Of a DNA stretch of 64,000 bases, positions 12,080 through 38,313 are shown piece by piece (the stretch's first letter is position 1; each line of letters begins with the position of its first letter). The position numbers and the translations under genes were made by a program. This DNA comes from Metaphire vulgaris (lineage: Eukaryota > Annelida > Clitellata > Crassiclitellata > Megascolecidae). The notes beneath the pieces are model-generated. The model saw only the letters and a program-made list of their open reading frames with translations, was not told where the DNA came from and ran no database searches. The DNA is taken from assembly GCA_018105865.1 (NCBI GenBank), contig CM030859.1, positions 609,001 to 673,000 on the forward strand, in the 5' to 3' direction.

Positions 12080-12935
12080 CGGCCCACGTGCGGTCCAACG
12101 TTAAGAATAATACAAAGGACAAGCTGACACAAATTTGGCATGTTTATGGACTGTCATAGACAGTGTTTGGGAAAATATTATCTGCTTTTGTAAAAAAAAC
12201 CGAGACTTACTACAGCTCTAGGCCTAAGATTCTAGAAAAAGATTCAGCCGAAAGAACGTCTAAATGCAGCCATTTTCTGTTAAACTATTTATTGGCGTAG
12301 CCAGGGGAGGACCGCCGACCCCTATATTCTGGCTGGGAGCGGCCGTGGGATTTCCGCAAAACCGTTGAGAAAGTTTACGTGGTGGGCTGGACAGGACGGA
12401 TGTTTGGACGATTTTTTTCACCCAAAAATGCCTCGGTGTGCTCCACTATTCTCAAACCCTGGTCACGCCACCGAACCTCTTAATGTACTGTAGACTTGCT
12501 CATTACGTTTAACAGTATTTAACATTACTTAATTTAACATTACTTACTTATTTAACATTACGTTTAACATTTGCTGTATCTAAAATTACAGTGTACGTCC
12601 AAACACACTCGGTGCTGTAACGACAACAAAGACGAAGTATACGTGTCCAAAGGCAACATTGATTTTCCATCAACTTTGCTTCTCAACAGCAGATTTATCA
12701 AAATGTGGGGGCTTGACCACTCCACTACCACCAAAGGCCTTTAAACAATCGGTGGCTAGTTCCTTTAGCAAACCCAATATTGTGTTCCCATTCAAACACA
12801 CATGTAGGCCTACATACCCGCTTTGCCCTAGTAGCAAAATGAAATACGGCTGCAGAAGAGAAGCAACCCACAAAAACTGGCCAATGAGGGCCTTCCAATC
12901 ACATGAAATTTCTCCTCTGCCATTGATAATCCGAA
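12080..12935. other. 3' flank of MIP gene; no gene recognised
   Basis: It includes tandem ATTTAACATTAC units around 12510-12570 and a TAGGCCTA at 12219 and 12805. No TIR pair or protein family is visible. Confidence 0.4.
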
Positions 12936-13106
12936 CAGTGGCGTCGCAAGGAATTTTAGGTTGGGAGGGGGCAAAAGAGGGCTGGCGTGTCAGATTTTTT
13001 ACCCCACCCCCACAAAAAACTTTCTCACCGGTTTTGCGCGAATCTGGTAGGTGGTCTAGGGCAGGTTGGGGGAGTTCCCCATTTGCCCCCCGTGGCGACG
13101 CTAATG
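12936..13106. mobile_element. hAT-like MITE, family 2 (171 bp)
   Basis: The left end is CAGTGGCGTCGCAAGG and the right GGCGACGCTAATG. Flanks AATCCGAA and GTTCCGAA agree at 6 of 8. It abuts the minisatellite. Confidence 0.7.
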
Positions 13107-13118
13107 GTTCCGAAATAT

Positions 13119-13350
13119 GTGCATTTGAACGCGGTGAGCATTTGAACGGGGAGGGCATTTCAACGCGGTGAGCATTTGGACGCGGTGGGCATTTGAACGC
13201 GGTGAGCATTTGAACGCGGTGGGCATTTGGACGCGGTGGGCATTTGGACGCGGTGGGCATTTGAACACGGAGTAGGGCATTTGAACGCGGTGGGCATTTG
13301 AACACGGAGGAGGGCAGTTTGGACGCGGTGGGCATTTCGGCGTGGTCTGG
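13119..13350. repeat. Minisatellite, unit GCATTTGAACGCGGTGG
   Basis: About a dozen 17-21-base units GCATTTGAACGCGGTGG/AG. Relics continue at 13588-13631 and 14002-14040, so the array once was longer and has been split. It produces a false 221-aa frame on -. Confidence 0.92.
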
Positions 13351-13631
13351 GTTTTACTGCAGTGTAGTTATCACCTCGGCGTGATCAGAAGCCGTGTATT
13401 GGTGACTTTACACTAAAAATAGGTCTAATTCCAGTAATTCGCCGAGAATTTGTCTAATTTTCGAGTTGAACGACTTAATTCTCACATTCTCTTACATGGC
13501 GGACGAAGACTCGATAAATTCTGCTATAAAACGAGGACCAAAAAGATAGCGAGGAACTAATTGCAAATTTCTTCCGTTTCGAAATATGTGCATTTGAACG
13601 CAGAGCATTTGGACGCGGAGGGCATTTAGAC

Positions 13632-14001
13632 CAGTGTTTATTCTAGGCCTTCTAGCTATGGGGGAATTTCCTTCCCCAAGTTTTAAAATTCCCCCTAAAT
13701 GTTTTATGTTGCATGGGGGATGGAAATTTCCCTCCAAAAGTGTGATGACGGGGAGCTTTAATTTTTTTGAGATGGAAACAATGTAAGGATGGCAATTTTT
13801 TGCTTGCCAGGGCATTTGAGAAGGGTAAAATAATATTAGGGAGGGAGGTTGGAAGGATGACCTTTTGCTTGTCACCACATTTTAAAAGGGAGCTAACATT
13901 TTTATTTTTGCTTGTCAAGGTTTTTGGAGACTCAGACCTTATCCCCCAAACATTTCAAAATCCCCCTAATGTCAAGGTAGCTACAGTATAATAAACACTG
14001 A
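13632..14001. mobile_element. MITE inside the minisatellite (370 bp), 8-bp TSD
   Basis: It starts CAGTGTTTATTCTAG and ends ATAATAAACACTGA. The repeat-unit sequence ATTTAGAC flanks both sides (13624-13631, 14002-14009). The interior holds three TTTTGCTTGTCA/TGCTTGCCAG motifs. Confidence 0.8.
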
Positions 14002-14040
14002 ATTTAGACGCAATGGGCATTTGAACATGGTGAGCATTTC

Positions 14041-14343
14041 GGCCGCCCATAAATTACGTCACGCGGTTAGGGGTCCGGACATTTGTGACGACGGAGGGGG
14101 GTCCGTAAATGCGACGTCACACAAAAAAATTTAAGTCACGACCTTTGACCTTTTTTTACTTGCCAGGGATTTTGTAGAGGGAAAAAATACAATTATGGCT
14201 TTTTTTCTTGTCAAGACTTTTTGGAAGACGAAAATGGGGTTGGCCCGTTGTGACGTCATATTTTAGGGTGTCCAACGTTTTGACGTCGCGTTTCGTGGGG
14301 TTAAAAAAGTGCCAAATTCGCGTGACGTAATTTATGGACGACC
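14041..14343. mobile_element. MITE with ~27-bp TIR (303 bp)
   Basis: The left CCATAAATTACGTCACGCG (14047-14065) is the exact inverse of the right CGCGTGACGTAATTTATGG (14319-14337). The repeat extends outward to GGCCGC / GACGACC with two mismatches. The flanks show no clear duplication. On both sides of the 13.4-14.3 kb block lies GTGGTCTGGG(G)TTTA-TGCAGTGT, a local direct repeat. Confidence 0.85.
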
Positions 14344-14345
14344 CC

Positions 14346-17300
14346 GTGGTCTGGGGGTTTATTGCAGTGTGGTTATCACCTTGGTGTAAGTCAGAAAACT
14401 AAACCTCTCAGATTTCATACAAATATTGCATCAAAAAAGCCACTGTATACAGACAAATGGAGTGCCAACCAAATTCCCAACATTGGAATGCAAAGAACAT
14501 GCACCTCAGGTCATGAAAGCACTTTCAACCAGCTTTGTTCTCCTCAAAACAAGACTAAAAGCACTTTCACTTTCTTGCATCAAGGAAAAATCAAAGCCAA
14601 ATTTCACCAATCAAAAGCATAATTTAAAGCTGAATGTCAACAGCTTTCATTTAACTAATCTAACCCTAAACTTCTATAGAGCCACCTCATAATGCATGGA
14701 AGCACCAACTCACAACCGTAAAAGACACAGCCATAGAAGTCAAATTAGGATATTTGACCGGACCACCAATTGGCCCGCGATGGATAAGCCCGGTGAAATT
14801 TTTGCAAAACATGTGGAAACTCACAAATCACACTCATAATCAAAAACAACTAAAGAGAGTTTCAACAATGACCACATGATAAACAATGTAACAACACAAA
14901 TGGCCAATCATCCATGAATCATTTAATATCTACAAATGGAACACAGAGATCCATTGAAGTAATCAGTTCCATCAAATATATTAAAGGCTCATCAGATATT
15001 CTTGTGTGATAAAGTTGCAACAGTGAACTCAAACTCTACGAAGCAGTTGACACAACATAACAACCCTCAACAGCCAATGTCAAACATCTGCCTATATGCT
15101 GATTTCAACAAATCATTGGCACTATGCTTTTCAAAAGACCACTTAAACAAACGCTGTGCCAGCACTTGAAAGATTGACGTCTGTAGTCATTTCCTGAGAC
15201 TGTAGACTGACACCAGAGGGCACTACACCACACCCACCCTCACTTTACTTTTGTGTAGACACCCTGAAAAGCAAAGAGAAAACCCAAATTCAAAAATCAT
15301 CTGCAACCAGTCACAAGTAACCTTGACCTTGAAATGCCCACAAAGATGTCAAGTAATACAATTTTCAATATTAAAATATTTAACTACAATCAGAATAGAT
15401 TACATCCTACAAAAAGGAATTTCAGACAGAATACATAATTCTGATAGTTAGTGTGGGTTATAGCTTTGGCAACACCAGACTACACTATACAAATGACAGT
15501 CTATGCCAAGTGAAGCATGAAATACACAAAGAGTATAAAAATACATATTTATGGATAATAGTCATTACTAAATCAAACTGAAAGAATATGATTTTGTCTT
15601 ATTATCATTAATCACAAAACAAAGTCACAAAGTAATATTTTACTCATATTAAAATTAATTAAAAAGACAAAGAATACAGCATGAATACCTAAATATTTGC
15701 AGGATTGGATGGCTAACCATTTGGCAGACCATAGTAACCATCATTTGGATAAGCCGACATTGTAGTTGTTTGGATTGTGTGCATTGTCCATATGAGACAC
15801 AGGTTCCTCCAGAGATAAAATAAAAGAGGAAAGTTATAATTTTGTGCTGGATTTATTCTAAAACTATGAAAATTCAGCCTATAATTCAAAAATAAAAAAT
15901 AAATTATACAAGAAAATTGCACAAGCTGTCAATATCAAGATCTAGATTTCAACAATACTTAATAATAAATAGAAAGCTAGGAAAAAGCCTCAGAATCAAT
16001 GGCTGTTTTCATTTCTTTCAAAAAGACTAATCATTATGTGCATCATTGGCTTGATTGGTTGCTAAAAATCTGAATCACACAAAGCCTAGAATACACATTA
16101 ACTCACTACTCACTACATTGCTCTTAACAATAACAAAGCACTTACAAGTCTCACTCACTACTGATAACATGTAAGCAGATCATGCAAATGCCAGTTGTGC
16201 ACTAAAATACACAAAAATAACATCATCCAGAGCTTATAGTACTCAAGATTTTACTTTGTAATTATATGAATACATTGTTTACTTGAAATAGTCAAAACTG
16301 TTAAATTAGCCTCAATCTTGGTTTTTCTAATATTAAAATTCACACTCCCTGAGGCAATGTGATTTTTCTAAAAGAAATAATCTAGTCAAATGAATAGATA
16401 AATCACTAAGACACTTCACCTTTTCTCTCACTAACTGAGGATTTTTCACTATATTTGCCTTAAAATTAGACTACATTTATTAAATTATTCCATAACTGTG
16501 CCTTTATTCATTAAATCTAATCTGAAGTTATGAAAAGAGCTTATGACAAATCAGCCACAGATTGCAATCCTTCTAAGTGAGCATCATTAATTTTGTAAGA
16601 TATTCAAACCTCAGGAAGTAGACTTTGTTTCATTTTATGTCAAAAAGACTAATCATATTGCATCACTGGTTTGAAAATATCAATTCTAATGCATAAAAGC
16701 TTTCTAACAACTGCAGATTTGCATTGGCTAAAATACCAAATAGGTTACAATGCACGATTACACAACACAAGACTGTGGGTTCAAATCCAACGACAGCCTC
16801 AACAACATTGATTGCAATTACAGCACTTCTTAGTACAATCACAACAGGCCCCATATCTATACTACCAACAAAGCAATAACACTTTTCAGTACAATGCTGA
16901 ACTTTCACAACTATTTTACCTCAGCTTACACCACCCCACAGCAGTCCACCACCCACAGCTGCAAAACTAAAACCAAGAAAGCCTTCCTGCTGGTCGTTTG
17001 GATATGCTTTCCTAATATTGGACAAAAAAAAACAAAAACAAAATTCAACAATGAATATACACTCTCAGCAAAAAATACTATGACGAGTCTTAGCATAAAA
17101 TGTTAAACTCAATCATGATTAGTTCATATGGCGAATTCAAAAAGATATTTCACATCAACAAGCTGCAATAAAATTCAAAATACGAGTAAAACACAATGAT
17201 GACCCATTGCTACTAACATATAACGCATACTTTTGCTTCAAAAGCCAAGCTTTGAAAATGAATGATTGGTGGACATCAACTATAGGCCTACTATTCGAAC

Positions 17301-19090
17301 AATGCTCTTAGACTAACGAATCAAGATTCGAAGAATTTTAAGAATGTCCTAAATGAATATTAAACGTTTTCAGCTACATGAACTCCAATAAAAGTGTGTC
17401 AGATTTTTCGCACGTGTGACGCATTCGTTCATTTTATTTGTTCAAAAGTTAAATAATTAATGTGAAACCCACTCGATGATCAGAGACCACGTGTGCCGAA
17501 ATCAATGCGTTTGCTCTTATTAGATTCTATATTCTGAAACCGAATTTCCCCGCGCGTCGCTGTCGTGCTTCGATGCGTCGATAGTGTTGCCGGTCGACAT
17601 AATTGCTCCCGGTACAAAAGGTTCCTCGACAGAATAAAGCGCCATCATCGGAGTGGACGGCTTCTGTTAATTTACAATTTCACAGCAGCCATTGACCATA
17701 GAGATCTTATTGTCACATTGTGCCTATCCGCCGGAAATCAACCTCTTGCATAGATATAATTCCGATTGACATCAATAGAAATCAAAACTAACTGGAAGTC
17801 GTCATCTTCTGCCATCCTTTCTATATTTTAGACAATGGTTACCATGATTGCAATAGAAATTACCGTAAAACTTCAAATACAAGCCCAGGCTTTTATTAGA
17901 GTCAATGAGTTTATACGGCGTCTATTTGAGACCCGGCTTCTATCAAAAGTTTTAAGGCAACTTGATCACTCAACAAAATGGTGGAAAACTGCTTCACTTC
18001 AGACACCACAAAACTTTACTGCATTTAGCACCAGAATGTTAATCATAATAAAAAAACCATGTTCCTGTTCTTGTTACAGCCAAGAATACTTTGTCGTATA
18101 AAAGAATAGAAAAGCTATTCCACTATAATGCATGCAAATATAACACAACATGGTAAGATTTGATTAGTTCTTTATTAGTCCGACAATTTGTTGCAGAGTG
18201 GCGTATTTCATGATGACCAAACACTCGATATCTGTAGTGTCAGTCAAAGTACAGCCCTGTAATACTAAATAAAGATCAATAACAGAATTCCATTGTAATT
18301 ACCAGTAACTAGGCATGTTGCTTTCATATATTTAGTCGCCAAAACTCGTTACCAAATACATAACTTTCATTTTTACTTGACCCGTCTCTAATTCAGATGG
18401 GATCTGGTGTACCGTCCACCAACACTCTAGGCATCGTGACAGTGGTGCTACAGAAGTGTAATTGATGTGCTTCCATTCTTTTAACTTTATCAAAAACTGT
18501 GTACTGTACAGAAAATCTTTTGAAGGCCAAAACATCTAATAAACTCTTTAGATAACTGCATAAATATGCAAATAAAACAATCATGCAGTCATCTCTGAAA
18601 GGTACTGCAATTGGTAATTACACGTACCTGTACATGTTGTGGCAATATATACAGATTCCTAAATTCACAAAGGAAAAGCTTTGAAAAACCCAAATTATAC
18701 AAGTTTATTGTCAATTTATCAAAGTTCAGTATCTGAAATCCAAGATAAAACAGACCCAACAAGATCTATCAATTTGTTGCTAAATGTACACAGCAGAGAC
18801 CTAGCTTGACATGTCTCACTGTGGTCCTATAAAAGTGCATACTAAAAATAACTAAAATTATTAAGGAAAGGTAAGAGGTCAGTTCCATAGATGTCAGGCC
18901 AAGTGGCATTGACCAGCAACGCATAATAAACTAAAAGCTCTAAACCCCAAAAACTCAACGTAAAAACACGTCCTTTGCAACAACAAGAGCATCAAATGAA
19001 AAACACGGCCGAACTGAAATCAGCAAACTGTTTTAAAAATATTTCCGAAAAAAGACATAAATTCTGGAACAAAACTAAATGCTCAAAGAA
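14346..19090. other. AT-rich stretch without recognised gene
   Basis: It lies downstream of the nucleolin-like gene and may contain its 3' UTR. A dispersed repeat copy, ACTTCTATAGAGCCACC, is at ~14670. A tRNA B-box-like GGTTCAAATCC is at ~16779. A possible last exon on - near 15813-15713 (acceptor CTCTGGAG) reads open in two frames but matches no family I know. Confidence 0.4.
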
Positions 19091-19094
19091 GATG

Positions 19095-23847
<4,753 letters not shown>

Positions 23848-25154
23848 TTTCTGATTTTACAGATTTAGTTTTTTAAAACTATAAAATAATAAAAAGTACG
23901 TATGCCTAAAAAGTAAAAAGGAAACAACTCATCGAACGATATCTCTATGCATCACCTCTCAAATTCTATGCAAGGTAAACAAGTAAGTAAAGTCTCGTGA
24001 ATTTATATAGCGCTTTATTATTTCCAACATTAACGGCATATTCTTGTCCTTACTCTATCTTAAGATAGCTATAAGTAAGATGCAATACTTAGCAAAGCCA
24101 TTGTCAATATATCCATAGGGCAGTGAGGCTTCAGTCCTGATTTTGTAGCACACATTTTGCTTTGACAGCAAGTTTTTGAGCTTTCTCTTGAAGAAATAGT
24201 CTTTAAACAGGTGAATCATTCGAAGAATATGTCCATTATGGAAGTTTTTCGCATGACAGCATATAAGCGATTTATCCTCATCAAATCAACAGAAACATAA
24301 TGGTTGCAGATATGTGCATGGCTACTTGGAATGATTTAAACTTCAAAACACAAAACAGGCGCTACAGAAGTTTATAACAGCAGCAATAACTGCATCTTCA
24401 TATGTTGAAAATGTCAACTGGTATTTTTCGGACGTCACTGCATACCAACACTCTCCCCCTCACTGGTTGACTATAGTAAGGGCATTTCATACTGTTAATT
24501 TAATCTACCAATATTTAGCTATCTAATTACATAGCATCATGAAACAATTTAAAAAATTCTTTCCCCCAACTGGTGTTACTATCAACTAGCCTACTATTCT
24601 GCTGCTGATAATGATAAATTAATACTAGTTTAACAATGAAATAATGACAATAATATGATGATAATATTGATACAAGTTAGACTTCCATGGTGCTACCATA
24701 CTAACTACAGTGTAATGCACTTGCATCAAAAAGTGATAGCGTTAAGGCGAATTTTGTTGACCAGATTCACGTCTGTGGCGGATCATAGATCAAAATGCAA
24801 ATGATCAGTGTAATGTTAGCCCACTAAGAATGATATGAACAACAGAGACAGTATCCTTGGTTATAACACACAACTACCAGTACCAGTAATATGAATGAAT
24901 CACTAACAAGTCAATTACTGTATATTCTTTATTGATTTACAGTTATCCAAATTCACGTGTAAGGAGGCAAAAAATCAGTGTGAAAAATATTCTTCAGAAA
25001 ATGAAACAAGGAATCTGACTGTGGATGGAAAATATTGAAAAGAACGTTTGAGACTGGAAATAGCAACCAACATAAAAATATGGCCTCTGCCACTAGCACA
25101 GCCAGGCACAAGGTAAATAACGCATTGAAGAAATGAACATGGAATTTCAAATCA
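23848..25154. other. Intergenic between nucleolin-like and zinc-finger genes
   Basis: AT-rich, with one dispersed AAGTAAGTAAAG...TATATAGCGCTTT repeat at 23980-24020 and nothing else recognised. Confidence 0.45.
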
Positions 25155-25160
25155 TTTATT
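25155..25160 (-). promoter_or_regulatory. Candidate polyadenylation signal for the zinc-finger gene
   Basis: AATAAA on the - strand lies about 480 bases after the stop codon at 25642. Another AATAAA lies further on near 24930. Which is used cannot be told from sequence. Confidence 0.35.
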
Positions 25161-25258
25161 GTTGCTAAAAAGATGATCAAAAGCATAGACCGGTCAACTG
25201 ACACATGCAAAAGTATCATAAATGAATGGCAAATATCACAGTACTGCAACAACATATA

Positions 25259-25300
25259 GCAGTGGTTCTCAATCTGTCATACCCCGACCATCGAAGAAAA
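25259..25300. mobile_element. Single hAT-type end in the zinc-finger 3' region
   Basis: CAGTGGTTCTCAATCTG matches the termini at 7832 and 51708. No partner end is seen, so this is a fragment. Confidence 0.45.
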
Positions 25301-25641
25301 TTTGAAAGTAAGAAATTCATCCAATTAATGAGCAAAATATAACCAGAATAAAAAACACTGTAGATCACAAAATAGCTTTTTAAAGTATGGTATGGTATAT
25401 AAAGCATGGAAGTGAATATCAACTGCCTACAAGAAGAGGCCATAATTTTGCCAAACAAAATCAAAAACACTTTCATATATCAAGAAATCATTTACCACAT
25501 TAAGAAAAAACAAAAACATAGCAAAATATTTAAAACATCTCAATAAGATCCTGCCTGCAGAAAAATTAACAACACAGTTACGGAATGAATGAACAAAGGA
25601 GACCGTCAACTCGTGTTAAAACAATTTGACCTGTCAACACG

Positions 25642-27345
25642 TCAGTTGAGCAACGGATGAAAACGTGTGACGTGAGTTTGAAGGTTCTCCTTGCGGGTGT
25701 AAGTGTGATCACAGTACAGACATTTGAACGGGCGTTCACCAGTGTGCTGTCTCTGGTGGCGTTCCATGCTTGCCTTCTGAGTGAAAGTCGCACCACAGAA
25801 TGGACAAGGAACGCGCCTATGCATGGTGTCACAGTGTTCTCGAAAATTGACCACCGTCTTAATTGTCTTGTGGCAAATGTCACAGGTAAACGTTCGATCG
25901 GGATCAAAAATCCTTGTGTTTCTATAACTAGAATGCTGTGACGACCGACTGGTGTATTCTTCGTCGGATATCTCGATGGCATCTGGCGACTGACCGCTGC
26001 CCGACTGCGACTGTATTGCTGCATCCAAAAGGCTTTCATTAAGCTCCGCGCCGCCATTTGTCCAACTGCCAAATGGGTAAACTGCACCGAATGCGCCGTC
26101 AAAGTTATCCTGAATACATCTCGGACCGCTTGAGAATTGTCTTTCCTTGTTGGGATCAACGGCAAAATTCCCAGGCGGCAGTACCAGGTCTGAGTTGGTT
26201 GACAGAAAGACGTGCGCCTTCAAGCGATGTCGCTTTAGCGAGTCCAACCGTGAGAAAGTCAGCACACAGTCGGGGCATTCAAAAGGCTTTTCTCCAGTGT
26301 GTTTAAACAGATGGTTGTCCCGATCGAGCTGCTGGTCAAAAGTCTTGATACAATAAGGACAGGCGAACATTTCATGAGCTGCTTTGCAGTGAATGTTGAA
26401 TGCTGGAAAATTCGGAAACTCCGAGCCACAATAGGCACATTCACGAGGGGCATTCTGGTCTAGAACATCGTCTCCTGCAACTTCTTTCTCCCTCGGGATC
26501 AGAGAATGAAAGGAATCCAAGTCTGAAAGCTGAGACGACGATAGGAGAGTAGACAGATCCCTTGAAGTTTGACCCAGGACGGGTTGGTGATTTTTTGAAG
26601 AAATTGGATACATAGCCACAGACGAAATAACATACCGACTATTACTGTCGCACGTGTTAGCGTCTTTGTTACTTCCAGATTCACTGGATCCCACCATCCT
26701 TGACTTTTTATGATACGCTGAATGAACAATCTGGTTATGCACATCAAAATCATTCGCTTCAACAAAACCAATGCTGCAGATCTCACAGAAGCCGTAGGTC
26801 GACCGACCATGAACGGACAAAACATGGCTGTCAAGAACCTTTCTGGAATAGCACAGAAACTCACAACTATAACAAGAATGCCTCAGCAATGCAGACTCAC
26901 AGTCATCTACTTCGTCAGCTACATCATCTCCAGATTTCAGATTTCCAACCAAAGGCATTTCCAATTTCAAATCTGGAAAAACTGCAATGTCTATACCGCC
27001 GTCATCATTTCCAGCGCAGTCCACAGCTTTCCGAAAAGCGCAGTTGTCCAGTTTCCGCCTTTTTGACCTGTGCTGGTTGGTTTTACTGAAGAGAGTCGAA
27101 ACGCTTTCCTTGGGAAAATTCTGTTCTGGTGCTAGGGGCGCTCTGTCACAGAGGACGTCCCCCTCCGTTTCTTCCCCGCAGACGAGTTCGTGGATCTTGA
27201 AGACGACATTCTCCTGTCTCGTACCGTTGTCACGGCTAAGGCAGATAATCCCGTCCACCTCGAAATCCGAAACGGTTCCAACGTACGCTCTGCAGAGGAA
27301 TATAATCGACTCCTTCAACAACCGCTGCGTAGTCTCTTGGTTCAT
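25642..27345 (-). CDS. C2H2 zinc-finger protein, eight fingers, single exon, 567 aa
   Basis: This is a predicted nuclear DNA- or RNA-binding regulator. One uninterrupted frame of 567 codons carries eight C2H2 fingers at about residues 158-179, 187-208, 303-324, 329-349, 357-378, 488-509, 514-534 and 542-563. TGEKP-type linkers (HTGEKPF, HTGERPF) follow fingers 4 and 7. A basic SKRRK patch at 94-98 is a likely nuclear signal. IEISDEE at 457-463 fits a SUMO-interacting motif (hydrophobic core plus acidic tail). The N-terminal ~55 residues (IIFLCRAYVG, FEVDGIICLS) contain no domain I recognise. The fingers are spread in three groups with Ser-rich linkers, unlike a long polydactyl array. The gene lies divergently 792 bp from the PLEKHF start. 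The candidate 3' end AATAAA is at 25160-25155 on -. The orthologue is not assigned. Confidence 0.9.
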   Translation of the reverse strand: MNQETTQRLLKESIIFLCRAYVGTVSDFEVDGIICLSRDNGTRQENVVFKIHELVCGEETEGDVLCDRAPLAPEQNFPKESVSTLFSKTNQHRSKRRKLDNCAFRKAVDCAGNDDGGIDIAVFPDLKLEMPLVGNLKSGDDVADEVDDCESALLRHSCYSCEFLCYSRKVLDSHVLSVHGRSTYGFCEICSIGFVEANDFDVHNQIVHSAYHKKSRMVGSSESGSNKDANTCDSNSRYVISSVAMYPISSKNHQPVLGQTSRDLSTLLSSSQLSDLDSFHSLIPREKEVAGDDVLDQNAPRECAYCGSEFPNFPAFNIHCKAAHEMFACPYCIKTFDQQLDRDNHLFKHTGEKPFECPDCVLTFSRLDSLKRHRLKAHVFLSTNSDLVLPPGNFAVDPNKERQFSSGPRCIQDNFDGAFGAVYPFGSWTNGGAELNESLLDAAIQSQSGSGQSPDAIEISDEEYTSRSSQHSSYRNTRIFDPDRTFTCDICHKTIKTVVNFREHCDTMHRRVPCPFCGATFTQKASMERHQRQHTGERPFKCLYCDHTYTRKENLQTHVTRFHPLLN

Positions 27346-28137
27346 CGTTACACGCCGTAATGTAACAAAAAGGGTCTGAATTTATGTAGAGCCTAATATG
27401 TATCCAACAAGCCTGGATTTATATAGCGGCCAAAGTTTGTCTGAATCTCTAACACCTCGATAACGTGGAATGCAAACGAAAACGAAATACGAACTTTATT
27501 AATTCAAGATACAAATACGGAGTTTTCGCATACAAATCGATATTTTAATTTTCAAATTAAAAGTATTAAAGTTTTAAAGAAAATAAAACAAAATTCCGAA
27601 ATTGCCATTTGTTTAAGATGTGTGCGCCTCTCGCTCGATGTTGCTGTTTTGGAAACTTCACAACTGTTCATAATTTCGTCGAAATTCGCCGATTTTATCA
27701 GATTTGCAATATAAAAATATCCGGTTTATCTCATTTATTATAAAAATTAAGAACACGACAGTACCTTGTGATTAAACAATCAAAAACACGAAAACTTCTA
27801 TGGCGCCACTTTCTTAATGCCAGGCATCAAATCCAATCTAATCCGAAAAAGAACCAGGTCTAGCCAGAAAGGTAAGTCCGATCGGCGCTCTAATTCCACG
27901 GCTATATTAGAAAGAAAATCGATGTAAAGCTATTCATTTACAAATAAGATACATTTAAGATACATTCGTCGAATCCGAGACCGTGTGTATAAATATGCCC
28001 TCATCCAAGTGTATAAAACTATGGCGTTATAGAAGCCTAGTTACGTCAGATGAACCGGAAACGACCATTTGTTTTCGTCTCCGTTTTTTTCCTGATTAAA
28101 GATTTTCTTTTAAAGTCTTTTTGCGTTTATTAAAACG
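27346..28137 (+). promoter_or_regulatory. Divergent promoter region between zinc-finger gene and PLEKHF
   Basis: These 792 bases separate the two start codons, transcribed away from each other. They must hold both 5' UTRs and probably a shared promoter. The middle is AT-rich. A copy of the TCTATAGCGCCAC-type repeat (ACTTCTATGGCGCCAC near 27796) lies inside. No canonical TATA box is obvious in a fixed position for either gene. Confidence 0.5.
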
Positions 28138-36891
<8,754 letters not shown>

Positions 36892-37840
36892 AACAGAAAA
36901 GGATTAAAGACAAAGACAGCAACAGACTTCATTTTCATCCGAAAATGCCGTTTTTTTTCAATCACCAGTTGAATTTTAATTCCACTTCTGTTAGGTTTTA
37001 GCAAATCACCTTTGTCTGTTTTATCACTTTAGGGTGTTGTTACCTAGAATTGACTGATAGTCTTTGGAATGCATTTGTGTATTTATTTCTACAGTATTTT
37101 GATAATTGCTTAATTTATTTCTTGGTCTGACTCGGTGAATAAGTAAATTTCTAAGAGGGCTGTTTTCGGTGAATGGAAGAATTTGTTTTAATTCGTTTGC
37201 AGACATTTGCGGTGAATTTCTTTTTGAAAATAAAAGTTTAGGAAGTAATTTTGATGACAGAGACCTCTGTGCAGTCATTTTTTGTTCTTGTGTGGAATTA
37301 AATGCATTGAAATTTTTATTTAGTTGATGAAGAAATTGTTGGCCGCTTGAATTTGGTGTGATATTCGGTTTTGTTGTTATGTGTTGATGCGCTGAATTCT
37401 GGTTTTAGAAATTCACCGTTTAATTTATGTAAACTTACAGTATTTAAACTAGAAATAGTATTTTGTAAGATATATCTCATGTCATTTGCAACACGCGATC
37501 TCGATTTGGAACTACTGCTGATATAAAGGTTTAGAAAGTAATTTTGATGACACGGACTTCTTACGTGAAGCGATTTTCATGTGTTTACTCGTGCATAAGT
37601 CTGCATATGAAATGCTTTTTCTTATCATAAGCATAATCATTTTTGCCTCTTCTGGGTTAACACGGAAGAGCTTAGAGCTTACCATTCTGCTACAATTGGC
37701 CCTAGTTGGCAGGAGTTGAATGTAAGGATAGATTGAACATTTAGTTTATGTTTGTCGTGTAATTTGAAACTTTGAATGTCACTTTACTAAAGGCTGATTC
37801 TTCTGTATCCTTGTAATATTATGTAAGTAATATTGTAATG
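36892..37840. other. 3' flank of PLEKHF; no gene recognised
   Basis: AT-rich, probably 3' UTR and intergenic. A short local repeat, TTTAGGAAGTAATTTTGATGAC, is near 37237 and 37530 (as TTTAGAAAGTAATTTTGATG). Confidence 0.4.
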
Positions 37841-37844
37841 TTGT

Positions 37845-38106
37845 GTATTAAGTACTGTACAGCATTGGAAGTGCTTCCATTATTATCAGTGGTATGTCTC
37901 CTGCGTAACCTCTCATGACGTGACCAACGTAGGACATTTTTCTTCTTATTTGGCCTATTTCCAGTTTCCACGTTGCTTTTTCTTTTGCTTCTTTCTAGGA
38001 TTCTGTCGTTTGTAACCTTGTCCATCTGTAGCTGATTCTCAAGGTCCTGCAACTGCAAGACACTGACAGCCAATCTCTTGACATACTTTTGCATACTGAA
38101 TTTCAC
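37845..38106 (-). mobile_element. LINE reverse-transcriptase C-terminal fragment
   Basis: On - LQDLENQLQ, VTNDRILERSKRK and, after a frame change, SYVGHVMRGYAGDIPL match the linker and 'GHVMR' tail of many non-LTR elements. Broken by shifts and short. Confidence 0.7.
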
Positions 38107-38313
38107 GAGGGCGTAGCGATGGGGGTGTATTCCTTCAATTTCTGTTCAAATAGGGGACTTCCGCTTTTTAACTGATATCAAACCTTTTCAGATTGAAAAC
38201 TCTCCTTAAAGAATAAATAACTGATTTTGCTTGGCTATTGCTACAGCTGGGATATATTTCTGTTAAGTTTTCTAATTTGACCTTTAAAAACAAATATGAA
38301 CAATACCACTGTT

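Noticed and set aside
12670..13335. 221-codon frame on - with NAHRV/FKCPPRS repeats
   Set aside because: The repeats are the 17-21-base minisatellite read in frame; the rest is a MITE and unique sequence without protein similarity.
15713..15813. Possible last exon on - (…YPNDGYYGLPNG or …AHNPNNYNVGLSK)
   Set aside because: Acceptor is plausible but two frames are equally open and no upstream exons were found.
16663..16908. 81-codon frame on - with VVGFEPTVL
   Set aside because: This peptide is a typical by-product of a tRNA-like GGTTCAAATCC box read on the opposite strand.
25578..26165. 195-codon frame on - overlapping the zinc-finger gene
   Set aside because: Shadow frame; the zinc-finger frame explains the conservation.
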